A stretch of DNA of 63,377 nt from NCBI GenBank assembly GCA_964532735.1, contig CAZHKK010000001.1:1-63377 (forward strand), read 5' to 3'. The position numbers were made by a program, and so were the translations under genes. Position 1 is the stretch's first letter. Every line of letters begins with the position of its first letter. Source of the DNA: JAJXYN01 sp964532735. GTDB lineage: Bacteria; Patescibacteriota; Patescibacteriia; JAGPKW01. This document shows, piece by piece, positions 52,690 through 61,219 of the stretch. Below the pieces are notes generated by a model, which searched no databases, was not told where the DNA came from, and worked only from the letters and a program-made list of their open reading frames with translations.

Positions 52690-53943
52690 CTATATATTTA
52701 AAACTAATTTTTTCTTAACTTCATCTATTAAGTTATTATAATTAACAACTTCTTGAACATTAGAAAAAACATCTCTTATTAATATAGTATTATCAACAAC
52801 TTCTTGTTGTCCCAATATCAATATCAATCTAGACCCCATAGACTTAGCTGATGCTATTTGTTTTACAATACTTTTATCTTGAACACTACAATAACAAGAA
52901 ATTCCCCTAGACTTCAAAGCAACAAATGTATTTAAAGCTTTTTTTCTTGCCGTTTCTCCAATTTGAACTAAATACACTTCTGGTTTATATCCTTCGACTA
53001 CACTATTAACCTCTTTTAATCTTTTGATTATATTTGTTATATCAAAATCTGCTCCACAAACATTTTTTTTAAAACCTAAGTTACTAGCAAACTCTTCCAA
53101 GTGTCCACCTCTTCCTAACGTAAAAGGAACATTGTTTTTTTGAGTTTCCATCTCAAAATAAAAATTATTGTAAACACAATTTTTATTAAACATAAAAGGA
53201 TCCATAACATAAGATATATTCAAATCATCAAGAAATTCTATTATTTTCATAGAACAATCACGACAATTATCACACAGATTGTCAACAATAAGAGGCACTT
53301 GGGCCATTATTTTTTTACAAGATTTATTTTCACAAGACAAAATAGCTATAGGATTTTTAGTTATATTTTTTACACATTCATTACAAAGAACACTTTTTTT
53401 TGTTTTTAAAAAGTTTAATAACAAATTTTTATATTTTTTTGCACATTCTTCACATCCAGTTGTATTTATCTTTACAGTAGTATCAATACCAAGCTCTTTT
53501 AATAAATAATATGACATATTTATAGTTTCAACGTCTGAAGTATGATCAGTGTCTCCAACACTATAAAAACCAAAATGATCATGATATTCATCATTTTTAG
53601 ACTTATCATCATTCTGGAAACTATAAATTTTATTTATATAAAAAAATTTATAGTTTAAATTATCATTTAAAAGCTTTCCATAATCTAAACATTGAGATAT
53701 AAAAGATAAATTATTATCTGGCCTTAAAGATAATTTTTCTTTTTTATTTTCAAAAGAAATAAAATCTCTATTACAAGAAACAAAAGAATCCCAATATTTT
53801 TTAATTTTTGAAATTTTAAGATACTCATCTAAAAAAATTTCATTATACCCATAAGAATAAGCCCAATCTCTAATTTTTCTAACAATATTATTTAAATAAG
53901 AAAAGTCTGTATTTTGACTAAATATATTTTGAGAGTCTAACAT
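52690..53943 (-). CDS. Histidyl-tRNA synthetase homologue lacking the catalytic residues
   Basis: Full-length HisRS architecture in 417 residues: catalytic-like core, a Cys-rich zinc-ribbon insertion (TTGCEECAKKYK, LCNECVKN, NLCDNCRDC) as in many Patescibacteria HisRS, and a C-terminal HGTP anticodon-binding domain (EVYLVQIGETARKKALNTF from about 325). The hallmark residues are lost: motif 2 FRYE reads YSFQ, the histidine-binding loop RGLDYYTGTVFE reads NKNCVYNNFYFE, and the motif 3 GGGRYDGL and GIER positions read LGRGGHLEE and DFDI. It therefore should not aminoacylate, and a true hisS is expected elsewhere. A regulatory or tRNA-binding role like HisZ or GCN2 is possible. Upstream of rpsU on the same strand. 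Confidence 0.8.
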   Translation of the reverse strand: MLDSQNIFSQNTDFSYLNNIVRKIRDWAYSYGYNEIFLDEYLKISKIKKYWDSFVSCNRDFISFENKKEKLSLRPDNNLSFISQCLDYGKLLNDNLNYKFFYINKIYSFQNDDKSKNDEYHDHFGFYSVGDTDHTSDVETINMSYYLLKELGIDTTVKINTTGCEECAKKYKNLLLNFLKTKKSVLCNECVKNITKNPIAILSCENKSCKKIMAQVPLIVDNLCDNCRDCSMKIIEFLDDLNISYVMDPFMFNKNCVYNNFYFEMETQKNNVPFTLGRGGHLEEFASNLGFKKNVCGADFDITNIIKRLKEVNSVVEGYKPEVYLVQIGETARKKALNTFVALKSRGISCYCSVQDKSIVKQIASAKSMGSRLILILGQQEVVDNTILIRDVFSNVQEVVNYNNLIDEVKKKLVLNI

Positions 53944-53970
53944 TTTTTATTTTTTAATTTTTTAGATAAA

Positions 53971-54585
53971 TTATTTTTTTAATTCCAATTTTGGATTTCC
54001 CATTTCTAATATTCCGAATTTATTAAAAGGAAAACCTCTTAATAAAACCTTACCTGTGATAACATTTTTATTTATTTGCCCAAAATATCTAGAATCAAGA
54101 CTAACATCTCTATTGTCACCTAAAACAAAAAAATTGTTTTCTTTTACTTCTTCAAATATTTCACCTTGAGTTTGTCTATCAAACGGTAAATATGGTTCAT
54201 TTAAAATAAACTCTCCGTCTTTATTTCTAATCGAAATGTTTCCATCTTTGATAATAACCGTGTCACCAGATATTCCAACAATTCTTTTTATAAGATATTC
54301 TTTTTTGTTTCCTTCTTTATATGTAAAAACAATAATATCTCCTCTTTTTGGATCATTAAATCTATACGAAACTTCATCAACTATCAAATAATCTTTTTCA
54401 TAAAAATTAGGCTCCATAGAACTTCCCTTAACAACAAAGGGTTGAATTATAAAAAATCTAACAAACAACATAACCGCCGTTGCAACTATTATTGTTTTTA
54501 CAAAATCAATAATTTCTTCTTTTTTTTCATTTTTTTGCAAAATTTGCATATTTTTTAAAGCATTAATATACTTAGATATATACAT
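53971..54585 (-). CDS. lepB: Signal peptidase I
   Basis: Membrane-bound Ser/Lys protease that removes signal peptides from exported proteins. One N-terminal membrane helix (about 28-48) is followed by the box with catalytic Ser (VKGSSMEPNFYEKDYLIVDE), the Lys box (KEYLIKRIVGISGDTV) and box E (FFVLGDNRDVSLDSRYFG). In 204 residues it is of normal Gram-positive-like length. ATG at 54585; an in-frame ATG at 54549 is an alternative. It lies 27 bp upstream of the HisRS homologue and is divergent from the LCP gene. Confidence 0.95.
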   Translation of the reverse strand: MYISKYINALKNMQILQKNEKKEEIIDFVKTIIVATAVMLFVRFFIIQPFVVKGSSMEPNFYEKDYLIVDEVSYRFNDPKRGDIIVFTYKEGNKKEYLIKRIVGISGDTVIIKDGNISIRNKDGEFILNEPYLPFDRQTQGEIFEEVKENNFFVLGDNRDVSLDSRYFGQINKNVITGKVLLRGFPFNKFGILEMGNPKLELKK

Positions 54586-54633
54586 TTTATCATAAAAATA
54601 AGGTTAAAACAATAGCAATATTTATTTTTAAAC

Positions 54634-54664
54634 ACTATTAATAAATAGTTATTTCTGTTATAAT
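54634..54664 (+). promoter_or_regulatory. Putative promoter with inverted repeat before the LCP gene
   Basis: A TATAAT -10 box (54659-54664) is preceded by an extended TGT. The -35 region is poor and coincides with an inverted repeat (ACTATT-AATA-AATAGT, 54634-54649), which could be an operator for the divergent LCP and lepB genes. Confidence 0.45.
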
Positions 54665-54701
54665 TGTTAAATAAAATTAAAAAAGTTTTAATCATTTTCT
54701 G

Positions 54702-56147
54702 ATGAATTTTAAAAAGAATCTACACAAAACAAAGTCTAAAATTAAAATAACAAAAAAACAAATATTAATTCCTTCTTTAATATTATTATTAATAATATTA
54801 GGAATAAAATTTGTATCCTCTCAATTAAATGACGACAGATTACTATCCGACAATACTTCATATCAAACAAAACATTTAAATAATAATACTTACAAAAATG
54901 ATTCAGAAAGATTAAAATTATCAAAAGATAGAATAAACATATTAATAGGCGGAATAGGCGGAGGAAATCATGATGGTGCATATTTAACAGATAGTTTAAT
55001 ATTTGCAAGTATAAACACTAAAACATATCAATTATCAACTATATCCATACCTAGAGATTTATACGTAGATCTAGGAAATGGTTATGGATATTGGAAAATA
55101 AATTCTGCAAGCGCTCTTGGAGAACAAAAAAACCCAGGGAAAGGAATGAACTTTACAAGAGAAGTAATAGAAAAAATAGTAGAACAACCAATACAATATT
55201 ATGTAAGAATAGATTTTAGTGGCTTCAAAAAAATAATAGACACATTAGGAGGTGTAGAAATAAATGTTGAAAGATCTTTTATAGATAACGAATTTCCAAA
55301 TGATGATATAGATTTAAAAAATACCGGTTATAAAACGGTAAAATTTGAAAAAGGTTACCAAATAATGGATGGGCAAACCGCTTTAGATTATTCTAGATCA
55401 AGACATGGAAACAATGGAGAAGGATCAGATTTTGCAAGATCAACAAGACAACAAAAAGTAATAAATGCAATAAAAGAAAAGACAATGTCACTTAAAACAT
55501 TAATGAATCCAGCTAAAATAATATCATTAATGGCAGAATTAAATAGAAATATACAAACAAACATTAGTTATAAAGATATTCCCGTATTGTATAGCTTAGC
55601 TTCTAAAATAGACACTCAAAATTCAATAAACAGAACCTTGTCAGATTCTTCTGGATATGTTTATATAACAAAAACAATTGATGGTGCTTCAATAATAAAA
55701 CCAGTTGGAAATAATTATAATCTAATTCAAGATTTGGTATTAAATATGTTTGATAAAAACTATACCTTATCAAAACAACAAGAATCTTTACCAAAAATAG
55801 TTATATTAAATGGAACAAATAAAGTTGGATTAGCTTCTAGATTAACAGAACAATTAAAAAATACACAAGAATATAAAATAAATTTTGTTGGAAACGCAGA
55901 AAATAGAAATCAAGATACAACAAAAATATACGATATATCAGAATTTTTAGATATAAAAGAAGTATTAAATCTAAACACAAAAGTTAATGCAAAAATAATA
56001 TCAAAAAAATTAAACATTTTTAATTCTGACAACGAAATACCATTAACAATAAATTCAGATATAGATACATTAAATATTTTAAAAAGAAATTATACAAACG
56101 CTGATTTAATAATTGTTTTAGGGAATGATTTTAAAGAAAATTTATAG
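54702..56147 (+). CDS. LytR-CpsA-Psr (LCP) family protein with LytR_C domain
   Basis: Enzyme family that transfers polyprenyl-linked glycopolymers to the cell wall. After a basic N-terminus and one membrane helix (about residues 24-42), the LCP domain shows INILIGGIGGGNHDGAYLTD, STISIPRDLYVDL, the GGVEINVE segment and ALDYSRSRHGNNGEGSDFAR with the Arg residues that bind the polyprenyl phosphate. The C-terminal part (about 365-480, KIVILNGTNKVGLASRLTEQ) is a LytR_C domain. It starts the plus-strand group with der and pth and is divergent from lepB. It would attach polymers made with the sugar transferase at 58637 (inference). Confidence 0.9.
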   Translation: MNFKKNLHKTKSKIKITKKQILIPSLILLLIILGIKFVSSQLNDDRLLSDNTSYQTKHLNNNTYKNDSERLKLSKDRINILIGGIGGGNHDGAYLTDSLIFASINTKTYQLSTISIPRDLYVDLGNGYGYWKINSASALGEQKNPGKGMNFTREVIEKIVEQPIQYYVRIDFSGFKKIIDTLGGVEINVERSFIDNEFPNDDIDLKNTGYKTVKFEKGYQIMDGQTALDYSRSRHGNNGEGSDFARSTRQQKVINAIKEKTMSLKTLMNPAKIISLMAELNRNIQTNISYKDIPVLYSLASKIDTQNSINRTLSDSSGYVYITKTIDGASIIKPVGNNYNLIQDLVLNMFDKNYTLSKQQESLPKIVILNGTNKVGLASRLTEQLKNTQEYKINFVGNAENRNQDTTKIYDISEFLDIKEVLNLNTKVNAKIISKKLNIFNSDNEIPLTINSDIDTLNILKRNYTNADLIIVLGNDFKENL

Positions 56148-56175
56148 TAAATAAAGCACAAATAACGAAATACAA

Positions 56176-57528
56176 ATGAAAAAATCACAGATAGCAATAA
56201 TAGGAAGAACAAATGTTGGTAAATCAACACTTTTTAATAAACTTATAGAAAAAAAAATTTCTATAGTATCCGACAAACCAAACACAACAAGAGATAGAAT
56301 TTATGGAAGAATATTATGGAGAGGATCTTACTATGACATAGTAGATACTGGTGGTATTAATATAGATCCAAAAAAAGACGAACAAGAAAAAGAAATATAC
56401 AAACAAGCAATAAAAGCACTAGACGAATCAGAAGTTATTGTTCTTTTGGTTGATGGACAATCGGGATTATTACCATACGATATAGAAATAGCTTCCATGC
56501 TTAGAAAATACAACAAAAAAGTCACTCTTGTTGTTAATAAAACTGAAAGAATTTCTAAAAAAGAAGAAATGTCATTAATGGCAGAATTTTTAGAATTAGG
56601 CTTTGGAGAACCTATTTTTGTTTCCGCTATTTCTGGAAAAAATACAGGAGATTTACTTGATGTAATAACTTCAAAAATAAAACCAAACAAAGAAATTCAA
56701 GAAGAACCAGAAATAAAAATAACAATAATAGGAAAACCAAATGTTGGAAAATCTTCTCTATTAAATTCAATATTAGGAGAAGAAAAATCAATAGTTAGTG
56801 ATAAAGCTCATACAACAAGAGAATCAATAGATAGTTATTTTAAATATAAAGAAAAATTATTTAAAATAGTTGATACTGCAGGAATAAGAAAAACAAGAAA
56901 AATTGATTCAAAAATAGAACAAACAAGTATAAATCAAAGTTTAAATAATATTAGAACAGCTGATATAGTTTTCTATATGCTAGATGTAACAGATAATGTA
57001 GGATCTCAAGATAAAAGATTAATATCCGAAATAATTGAACATAAAAAATGTTTAATAATTTTAATAAACAAATGGGATTTAGTAGAAAATAAAAAAACAG
57101 ACACAATAAATAGATATCAAGAATATTTAGATACTCATTTTAAATCAGTTGATTGGGCTCCATTTATGTTTATATCAGCAAAAGATAAACTTAGAGTAAG
57201 AAAAACCCTAGATCTAGCATTAGAAGTATTTGAAAATAGAAATAGAATAATAGATTCAGATTTACTTACTGCGGCTTTTTCTGTTATATTAAGAAAACAA
57301 AAACCTCATTTAGACAGAAAATTTAGAGTATTAAAAATGAGAAATATATTACAAACAGAAACTAATCCACCAATTTTTAGTATTGAAATACCAAGAAAAG
57401 AAGATATTCAATTTGGTTATAGAAATTTTATAGAAAACGAATTAAGAAAGAAATTTAAATTATCAGGAACACCAATAATAATAACAACTAGAAACGCTGA
57501 AATAAACAGAACAGAAATAGATAATTAA
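56176..57528 (+). CDS. der: Ribosome biogenesis GTPase Der (EngA)
   Basis: Tandem-GTPase protein needed for 50S subunit assembly. Two G domains are visible: first GRTNVGKSTLFNKL with DTGGIN and NKTE, second GKPNVGKSSLLNSILG with DTAGIRKTRKI and NKWDLV. A C-terminal KH-like domain follows (LDRKFRVLKMRNILQTETNP). The 450-residue length is typical. The gene is 28 bp after the LCP gene and 12 bp before pth, forming one plus-strand operon. Confidence 0.97.
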   Translation: MKKSQIAIIGRTNVGKSTLFNKLIEKKISIVSDKPNTTRDRIYGRILWRGSYYDIVDTGGINIDPKKDEQEKEIYKQAIKALDESEVIVLLVDGQSGLLPYDIEIASMLRKYNKKVTLVVNKTERISKKEEMSLMAEFLELGFGEPIFVSAISGKNTGDLLDVITSKIKPNKEIQEEPEIKITIIGKPNVGKSSLLNSILGEEKSIVSDKAHTTRESIDSYFKYKEKLFKIVDTAGIRKTRKIDSKIEQTSINQSLNNIRTADIVFYMLDVTDNVGSQDKRLISEIIEHKKCLIILINKWDLVENKKTDTINRYQEYLDTHFKSVDWAPFMFISAKDKLRVRKTLDLALEVFENRNRIIDSDLLTAAFSVILRKQKPHLDRKFRVLKMRNILQTETNPPIFSIEIPRKEDIQFGYRNFIENELRKKFKLSGTPIIITTRNAEINRTEIDN

Positions 57529-57540
57529 CGTTTTATTTTT

Positions 57541-58071
57541 ATGAAATTAATTATTGGATTAGGAAATCCAGGAAAAGAATATGAAAAAACTCGCCACAAC
57601 ATAGGCTTTTTAATAGTCGATGCTATATTAGAAAAATTTAAATTTGAAAAATTTAAAGAAGAAAAAAAATTTAAATCTTTAATATCGTTAGGAGAAATAA
57701 ACAAAGAGAAAACAATATTAGCAAAACCATTAACATTTATGAATCTTTCTGGAATTGCAATAAAAGAAATAATTAATTTTTACAAAATAAAATTATCAGA
57801 TATTATAGTGATTCAAGACGATAAAGATATGGATTTTTTAAAAATTAGAATAAAAAAAACAGCATCAGGAGATGGTGGACACAACGGAATAAAATCAATA
57901 TTAAAAGAAACCGGAACAAAAGATATAAAAAGATTTAAAATAGGTATAAAAAACAATCTATTAGAAAAAATTCCAACAGATAAATTTGTATTAAGCAATT
58001 TCTCAAAAGAAGAAATCAATCAAATAAAAGAACAATCAGATACAATAATAGAAAACATAATAAAACAATAA
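57541..58071 (+). CDS. pth: Peptidyl-tRNA hydrolase
   Basis: Recycles tRNA from drop-off peptidyl-tRNA. The 176 residues have the family motifs GLGNPGKEYEKTRHNIGF with catalytic His19, KPLTFMNLSG, the Asp in IIVIQDDKDM and GDGGHNGIKSI. Last gene of the LCP-der-pth group, followed at once by a terminator. Slightly shorter than E. coli Pth at the C-terminus. Confidence 0.96.
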   Translation: MKLIIGLGNPGKEYEKTRHNIGFLIVDAILEKFKFEKFKEEKKFKSLISLGEINKEKTILAKPLTFMNLSGIAIKEIINFYKIKLSDIIVIQDDKDMDFLKIRIKKTASGDGGHNGIKSILKETGTKDIKRFKIGIKNNLLEKIPTDKFVLSNFSKEEINQIKEQSDTIIENIIKQ

Positions 58072-58099
58072 AAATTAGTCTTTAGGGCTAATTTTTATA
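58071..58099 (+). terminator. Intrinsic terminator of the LCP-der-pth operon
   Basis: Eight-bp arms (58071-58078 and 58088-58095) with a 9-nt loop and a T-rich tail on the plus strand. Confidence 0.75.
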
Positions 58100-58101
58100 T
58101 T

Positions 58102-58137
58102 AAAAAAGGTTGATTTTGAATTATACAAAACCAACCT
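58102..58137 (-). terminator. Intrinsic terminator of the small gene at 58152
   Basis: Twelve-bp arms (58107-58118 and 58126-58137, one G-U) with a T6 tail on the minus strand. Confidence 0.8.
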
Positions 58138-58151
58138 AAAAGAATAAAAAC

Positions 58152-58547
58152 TTAAATCATTTTATCTTCAAGTTTAATTCCATGAGCTTCTTTTTGTTCT
58201 CTGTCATAAAACCATAAATAATTTAAATTGTGAGATGCAAAACAAATAAATTTCATTTTTGCCTTAAAGGCACGAATTACATCAATTCTGCAATCAAGCA
58301 TTTTTTTATCAATGTTATTATTCATACAATAAAATACACCATTGTTAAAAAAAACTGCTAAATCTTTGCAAACCTCGGAGTGATAACCACAAATACAGTC
58401 AATGGCATTCTTTAAAGAATCATCAACAATTTTTGTAGAAACCATATCACAATGTAACCGAATTTTTCTAAAATTCAAATCACCAATAGTGAAATCTCCA
58501 CAATCAACAACAGATTTACCCACAACTTCACTTAGAACACTTTGCAT
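58152..58547 (-). CDS. Hypothetical small Cys-rich protein, 131 aa
   Basis: I do not recognise it. The frame is open to 58712 inside the neighbouring gene's 3' end, but the ATG at 58547 has a strong AGGGAGG SD 6-7 nt upstream and a promoter behind it, so the shorter product (MQSVLSEVVGKSVVDCGDF...) is chosen. There is no signal peptide or membrane helix. It has eight Cys (for example LHCDM, DCICGYHSEVCKD, FYCMNN, DCRIDV, FICFAS), which suggests metal binding or a cytoplasmic redox role. Own promoter, SD and terminator make it a stand-alone unit between pth and the sugar transferase, like the small genes at 2837, 7431 and 10922. Confidence 0.7.
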   Translation of the reverse strand: MQSVLSEVVGKSVVDCGDFTIGDLNFRKIRLHCDMVSTKIVDDSLKNAIDCICGYHSEVCKDLAVFFNNGVFYCMNNNIDKKMLDCRIDVIRAFKAKMKFICFASHNLNYLWFYDREQKEAHGIKLEDKMI

Positions 58548-58577
58548 TAAAGCCTCCCTAAAAACTTTATAAATACA

Positions 58578-58606
58578 ATTAAACCACTTATGAATAAAAA
58601 AATCAA
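58578..58606 (-). promoter_or_regulatory. Promoter of the small gene at 58152
   Basis: Reverse strand: TTGATT (58601-58606), 17-bp spacer, TTTAAT (58578-58583) with an extended TGG. The leader ends with an AGGGAGG SD. Confidence 0.65.
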
Positions 58607-58636
58607 TACCAAATAAAAAAAGTAAAATAAACTTAA

Positions 58637-60058
58637 TTATTCTACTTTTCTTTTTCCAAAAACAGCAAAAGGTGTTTTTAATATAATAATCAAATCTTTT
58701 ATAAAAGACCAATTATCAATATAAAATATATCCAACTTAATTTCATCATCAGTACTTAAATCAGACCTCCCAGAAACTTGAGCCATTCCAGTAATACCAG
58801 GTTTAATATCCAAAACTCTTAATTGGTCTTTCCTATAATTAGCAACTTCCCTTGCTTGATGTGGTCTAGGACCAACCAAGCTCATGTTTCCAAAAAATAC
58901 ATTAAAAAACTGAGGAAATTCATCTATACTATACTTTCTTATAAAACGACCAACTTTTGTTACTCTTGGGTCGTCTTTTATTTTATATATAGCACCTTCT
59001 CTAGTATTATTTTTTTTAATTAATTCTTTTTCTAATTCTAAAGCTTTTTGATCCTGTTCTAAATTTCCAACACCTGTACTCATTTCATAATACATTGATC
59101 TAAATTTTAAAGTATAAAATTCTTTTCCAGATTTTCCAACTCTTTTATTTTTATATATAACAGGACCTTTAGAATTAATTTTTATAAGCATAGCAGTAAC
59201 CAACATAATAGGAGAAAACAAAACAATAGCAAAAGAAGATGTAAATATATCAAATACTCTTTTTATCACCCTACCCCAACCATCCAATTTTGTTTTTTTA
59301 ATTTCAATAACAGGAATTCCAGCTATTGTATCTATATCTAAATTTGCCGTTCTAGTATCAAATAAATCTGCAACATATTTAAAAATTATATGATTTTGCT
59401 CACAAAAATTTAAAAAATATTTATTATCTTCATTTTTACCTATATTGGTTTGAATAACTTCATCTATTTCATTATTGTATTTTTTATAAAAAACCTTAAA
59501 CTCTTCAAAAGAAGTAACGGTATCTATTATTTTATAACCCATTTTATAATTAAAATTCATCGCATCACGAATAACAGAGAAATTAGATCCCAAACCAACA
59601 AGAATTATATTTCTAGTCCCAATACCTTTTTTGTATAATATATGTTTTATTTTTCTTAAAACAATTCTTCCTATAATTAAATACAAAACGATCAAAACAG
59701 CACCTGCTAAAACTATAAATCTAGAATTAAAATATTCCCTTTTAAAAAAAATAAAAACAATAACAAACATTATTGCAAAAGATGTTGTATTAAAAATTTT
59801 TATAATTTCTTCAAAAAATTTAACTCTTTTATCTATTTTATAAACACCAGATATGGCGAAAATAAAAATAATAAAAATAGACAATAAAATCATTAACCAA
59901 ACAAAATTTGAAAAAGGATAATTATAAACAGCAGGCCTTATGTCTGTTATAAATTCTTGAAAACGCAATTTATAACTAGTAATACCAGCTAAAATAATTA
60001 ATAAAAAATCAACAGGAACCGTCAAAACAGTAAATATTAAACTAAAACTTTTTTTCAT
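58637..60058 (-). CDS. Polyprenyl-phosphate glycosyl-1-phosphate transferase (exopolysaccharide initiating enzyme)
   Basis: Transfers the first sugar-1-phosphate to undecaprenyl phosphate to start surface polymer synthesis. The frame extends to a TTG at 60088 inside the RNase P RNA gene; the ATG at 60058 (MKKSFSLIFTVLTV) gives a normal start and 473 residues. It has four N-terminal membrane helices, a Rossmann-like middle (NIILVGLGSNFSVIRDAM), a further hydrophobic helix and a C-terminal sugar transferase domain of the WcaJ/WbaP type (KRVFDIFTSSFAIVLFSP, TLKFRSMY, IDEFPQFFNVFFGNMSLVGP, KPGITGMAQVSGRSD). The sugar is unknown. Confidence 0.93.
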   Translation of the reverse strand: MKKSFSLIFTVLTVPVDFLLIILAGITSYKLRFQEFITDIRPAVYNYPFSNFVWLMILLSIFIIFIFAISGVYKIDKRVKFFEEIIKIFNTTSFAIMFVIVFIFFKREYFNSRFIVLAGAVLIVLYLIIGRIVLRKIKHILYKKGIGTRNIILVGLGSNFSVIRDAMNFNYKMGYKIIDTVTSFEEFKVFYKKYNNEIDEVIQTNIGKNEDNKYFLNFCEQNHIIFKYVADLFDTRTANLDIDTIAGIPVIEIKKTKLDGWGRVIKRVFDIFTSSFAIVLFSPIMLVTAMLIKINSKGPVIYKNKRVGKSGKEFYTLKFRSMYYEMSTGVGNLEQDQKALELEKELIKKNNTREGAIYKIKDDPRVTKVGRFIRKYSIDEFPQFFNVFFGNMSLVGPRPHQAREVANYRKDQLRVLDIKPGITGMAQVSGRSDLSTDDEIKLDIFYIDNWSFIKDLIIILKTPFAVFGKRKVE

Positions 60059-60080
60059 AAACTTATATTTAATATTATTT

Positions 60081-60444
60081 GTATCCAATAAAATAAGCCG
60101 GATTTTGTTCTCTTTCGAGCGATAATCATTTATCTAGGATTATTGTCACCAATAACCTCAATCGAACTACCGTTTATAAATTTTCATCTATAAACACACT
60201 ACTTTCGAAGTGATTTGTTCTTTCAACAGATGAAGTTTGCCTCTTTTTCTATATCACTACAGAAACGCGTTAAATAATTATTTAACGATTTCACCCTAAC
60301 TCTTAAAAAGAGAGGAATATTTTCTGTTGCACTTGTTATTACCATATTTTCACAAATATAGCATGTTGACGTTATCAACCATCTTTTTTATGTTGTCCGG
60401 ACTTTCCTCTAGTTAAAAACTAGCGATTATCTATTACCAAATAC
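60081..60444 (-). ncRNA. rnpB: RNase P RNA (bacterial type A)
   Basis: Catalytic RNA that trims tRNA 5' leaders. The reverse strand contains AGAGGAAAGTCCGGAC (60395-60410), AGGGTGAAATCG (about 60288), GTGCAACAGAAAAT (about 60320), and the 3' core ending AAAATCCGGCTTAT. The 5' and 3' ends pair as P1 (GTATTTGG near 60444 with CCAATAAA/GGATAC near 60081), and ATAATC pairs with GATTAT as P2. The predicted transcription start of the promoter at 60451 falls exactly at the 5' end. Confidence 0.93.
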
Positions 60445-60450
60445 CTACAT

Positions 60451-60479
60451 ATTATAACAGATTTATCATTTTTTTTCAA
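60451..60479 (-). promoter_or_regulatory. Promoter of rnpB
   Basis: Reverse strand: TTGAAA (60474-60479), 17-bp spacer, TATAAT (60451-60456). The -35 box lies inside the last codons of the DsbA-like gene. Confidence 0.8.
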
Positions 60480-61215
60480 TAGATAATCCAAATAATTTTT
60501 CCCAATTTTCATCAGTTATTGCGCCAGATATCATATTACCATTTATAAAAAAAGTAGGGGTAGCAGAAACACCATAACTAACACCATCTACAAAATCTTT
60601 ATTTACAACATTGACAAATCTTTTATCATCATAACACTTAGAAAAATCATTCATATTCAATCCAATAGTCTTTCCATATTTATAAATTTCTTTTAACAAA
60701 CCATTTTCATCTTCTATATTTTGTCTAGAATTATAATTTAAAAAAATTTGATCAAACATATCCCAAAATTTATTTTGAACATTTGCACACATCGCAGCAT
60801 TAGCAATAATTGCAGCATTTGGATGCAACATTTCAAGAGGCATGTTTCTAAATTCAAAATAACCAGAATCTTTATATTTTGCCATAATGTTTCTAATATA
60901 CATATATTCATCATAACAATAAGGACAATCAAAATCTATAAACATAATAACAGAAATTAAAGCATCTGGATTTCCGAATTTTGGAGAAAAATCGCTAGAA
61001 AAAGATTTATTTAAATCCGCACCATACAAAACATCATTCTGATTAATAGAATTTTCTTTTTCTTCATTATTAAGATCGTTTACAATAATATCTTTTTTTA
61101 AAATAACTTCATTTTTTAAATTTCCATTATTTATAACAAATACAACCCCAAATATTATTAAATAAATACCAATAATAGAAATAATATAAATTAATATTTT
61201 ATTTTTTAAATTCAT
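60466..61215 (-). CDS. DsbA-like thiol-disulfide oxidoreductase, membrane-anchored
   Basis: Thioredoxin-fold protein outside the membrane. An N-terminal helix (about residues 8-28) anchors it, and the active site is CPYC (FIDFDCPYCYDEYMYIR) with the cis-Pro loop VSATPTFFINGN. The helical insertion typical of DsbA lies between. The frame extends to 61278, overlapping lgt; the ATG at 61215 (MNLKNKILIYII) removes the overlap and leaves a 4-bp gap, giving 249 residues. It could form the many disulfides of the giant Cys-rich proteins in this window (inference). No DsbB or VKOR is seen here. Confidence 0.88.
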   Translation of the reverse strand: MNLKNKILIYIISIIGIYLIIFGVVFVINNGNLKNEVILKKDIIVNDLNNEEKENSINQNDVLYGADLNKSFSSDFSPKFGNPDALISVIMFIDFDCPYCYDEYMYIRNIMAKYKDSGYFEFRNMPLEMLHPNAAIIANAAMCANVQNKFWDMFDQIFLNYNSRQNIEDENGLLKEIYKYGKTIGLNMNDFSKCYDDKRFVNVVNKDFVDGVSYGVSATPTFFINGNMISGAITDENWEKLFGLSIEKK

Positions 61216-61219
61216 ATAT

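Noticed and set aside
58548..58712. N-terminal extension of the small gene at 58152 up to 58712
   Set aside because: The extension overlaps the 3' end of the sugar transferase gene, is hydrophobic and aromatic in a chance-like manner, and the ATG at 58547 has a strong SD and promoter.
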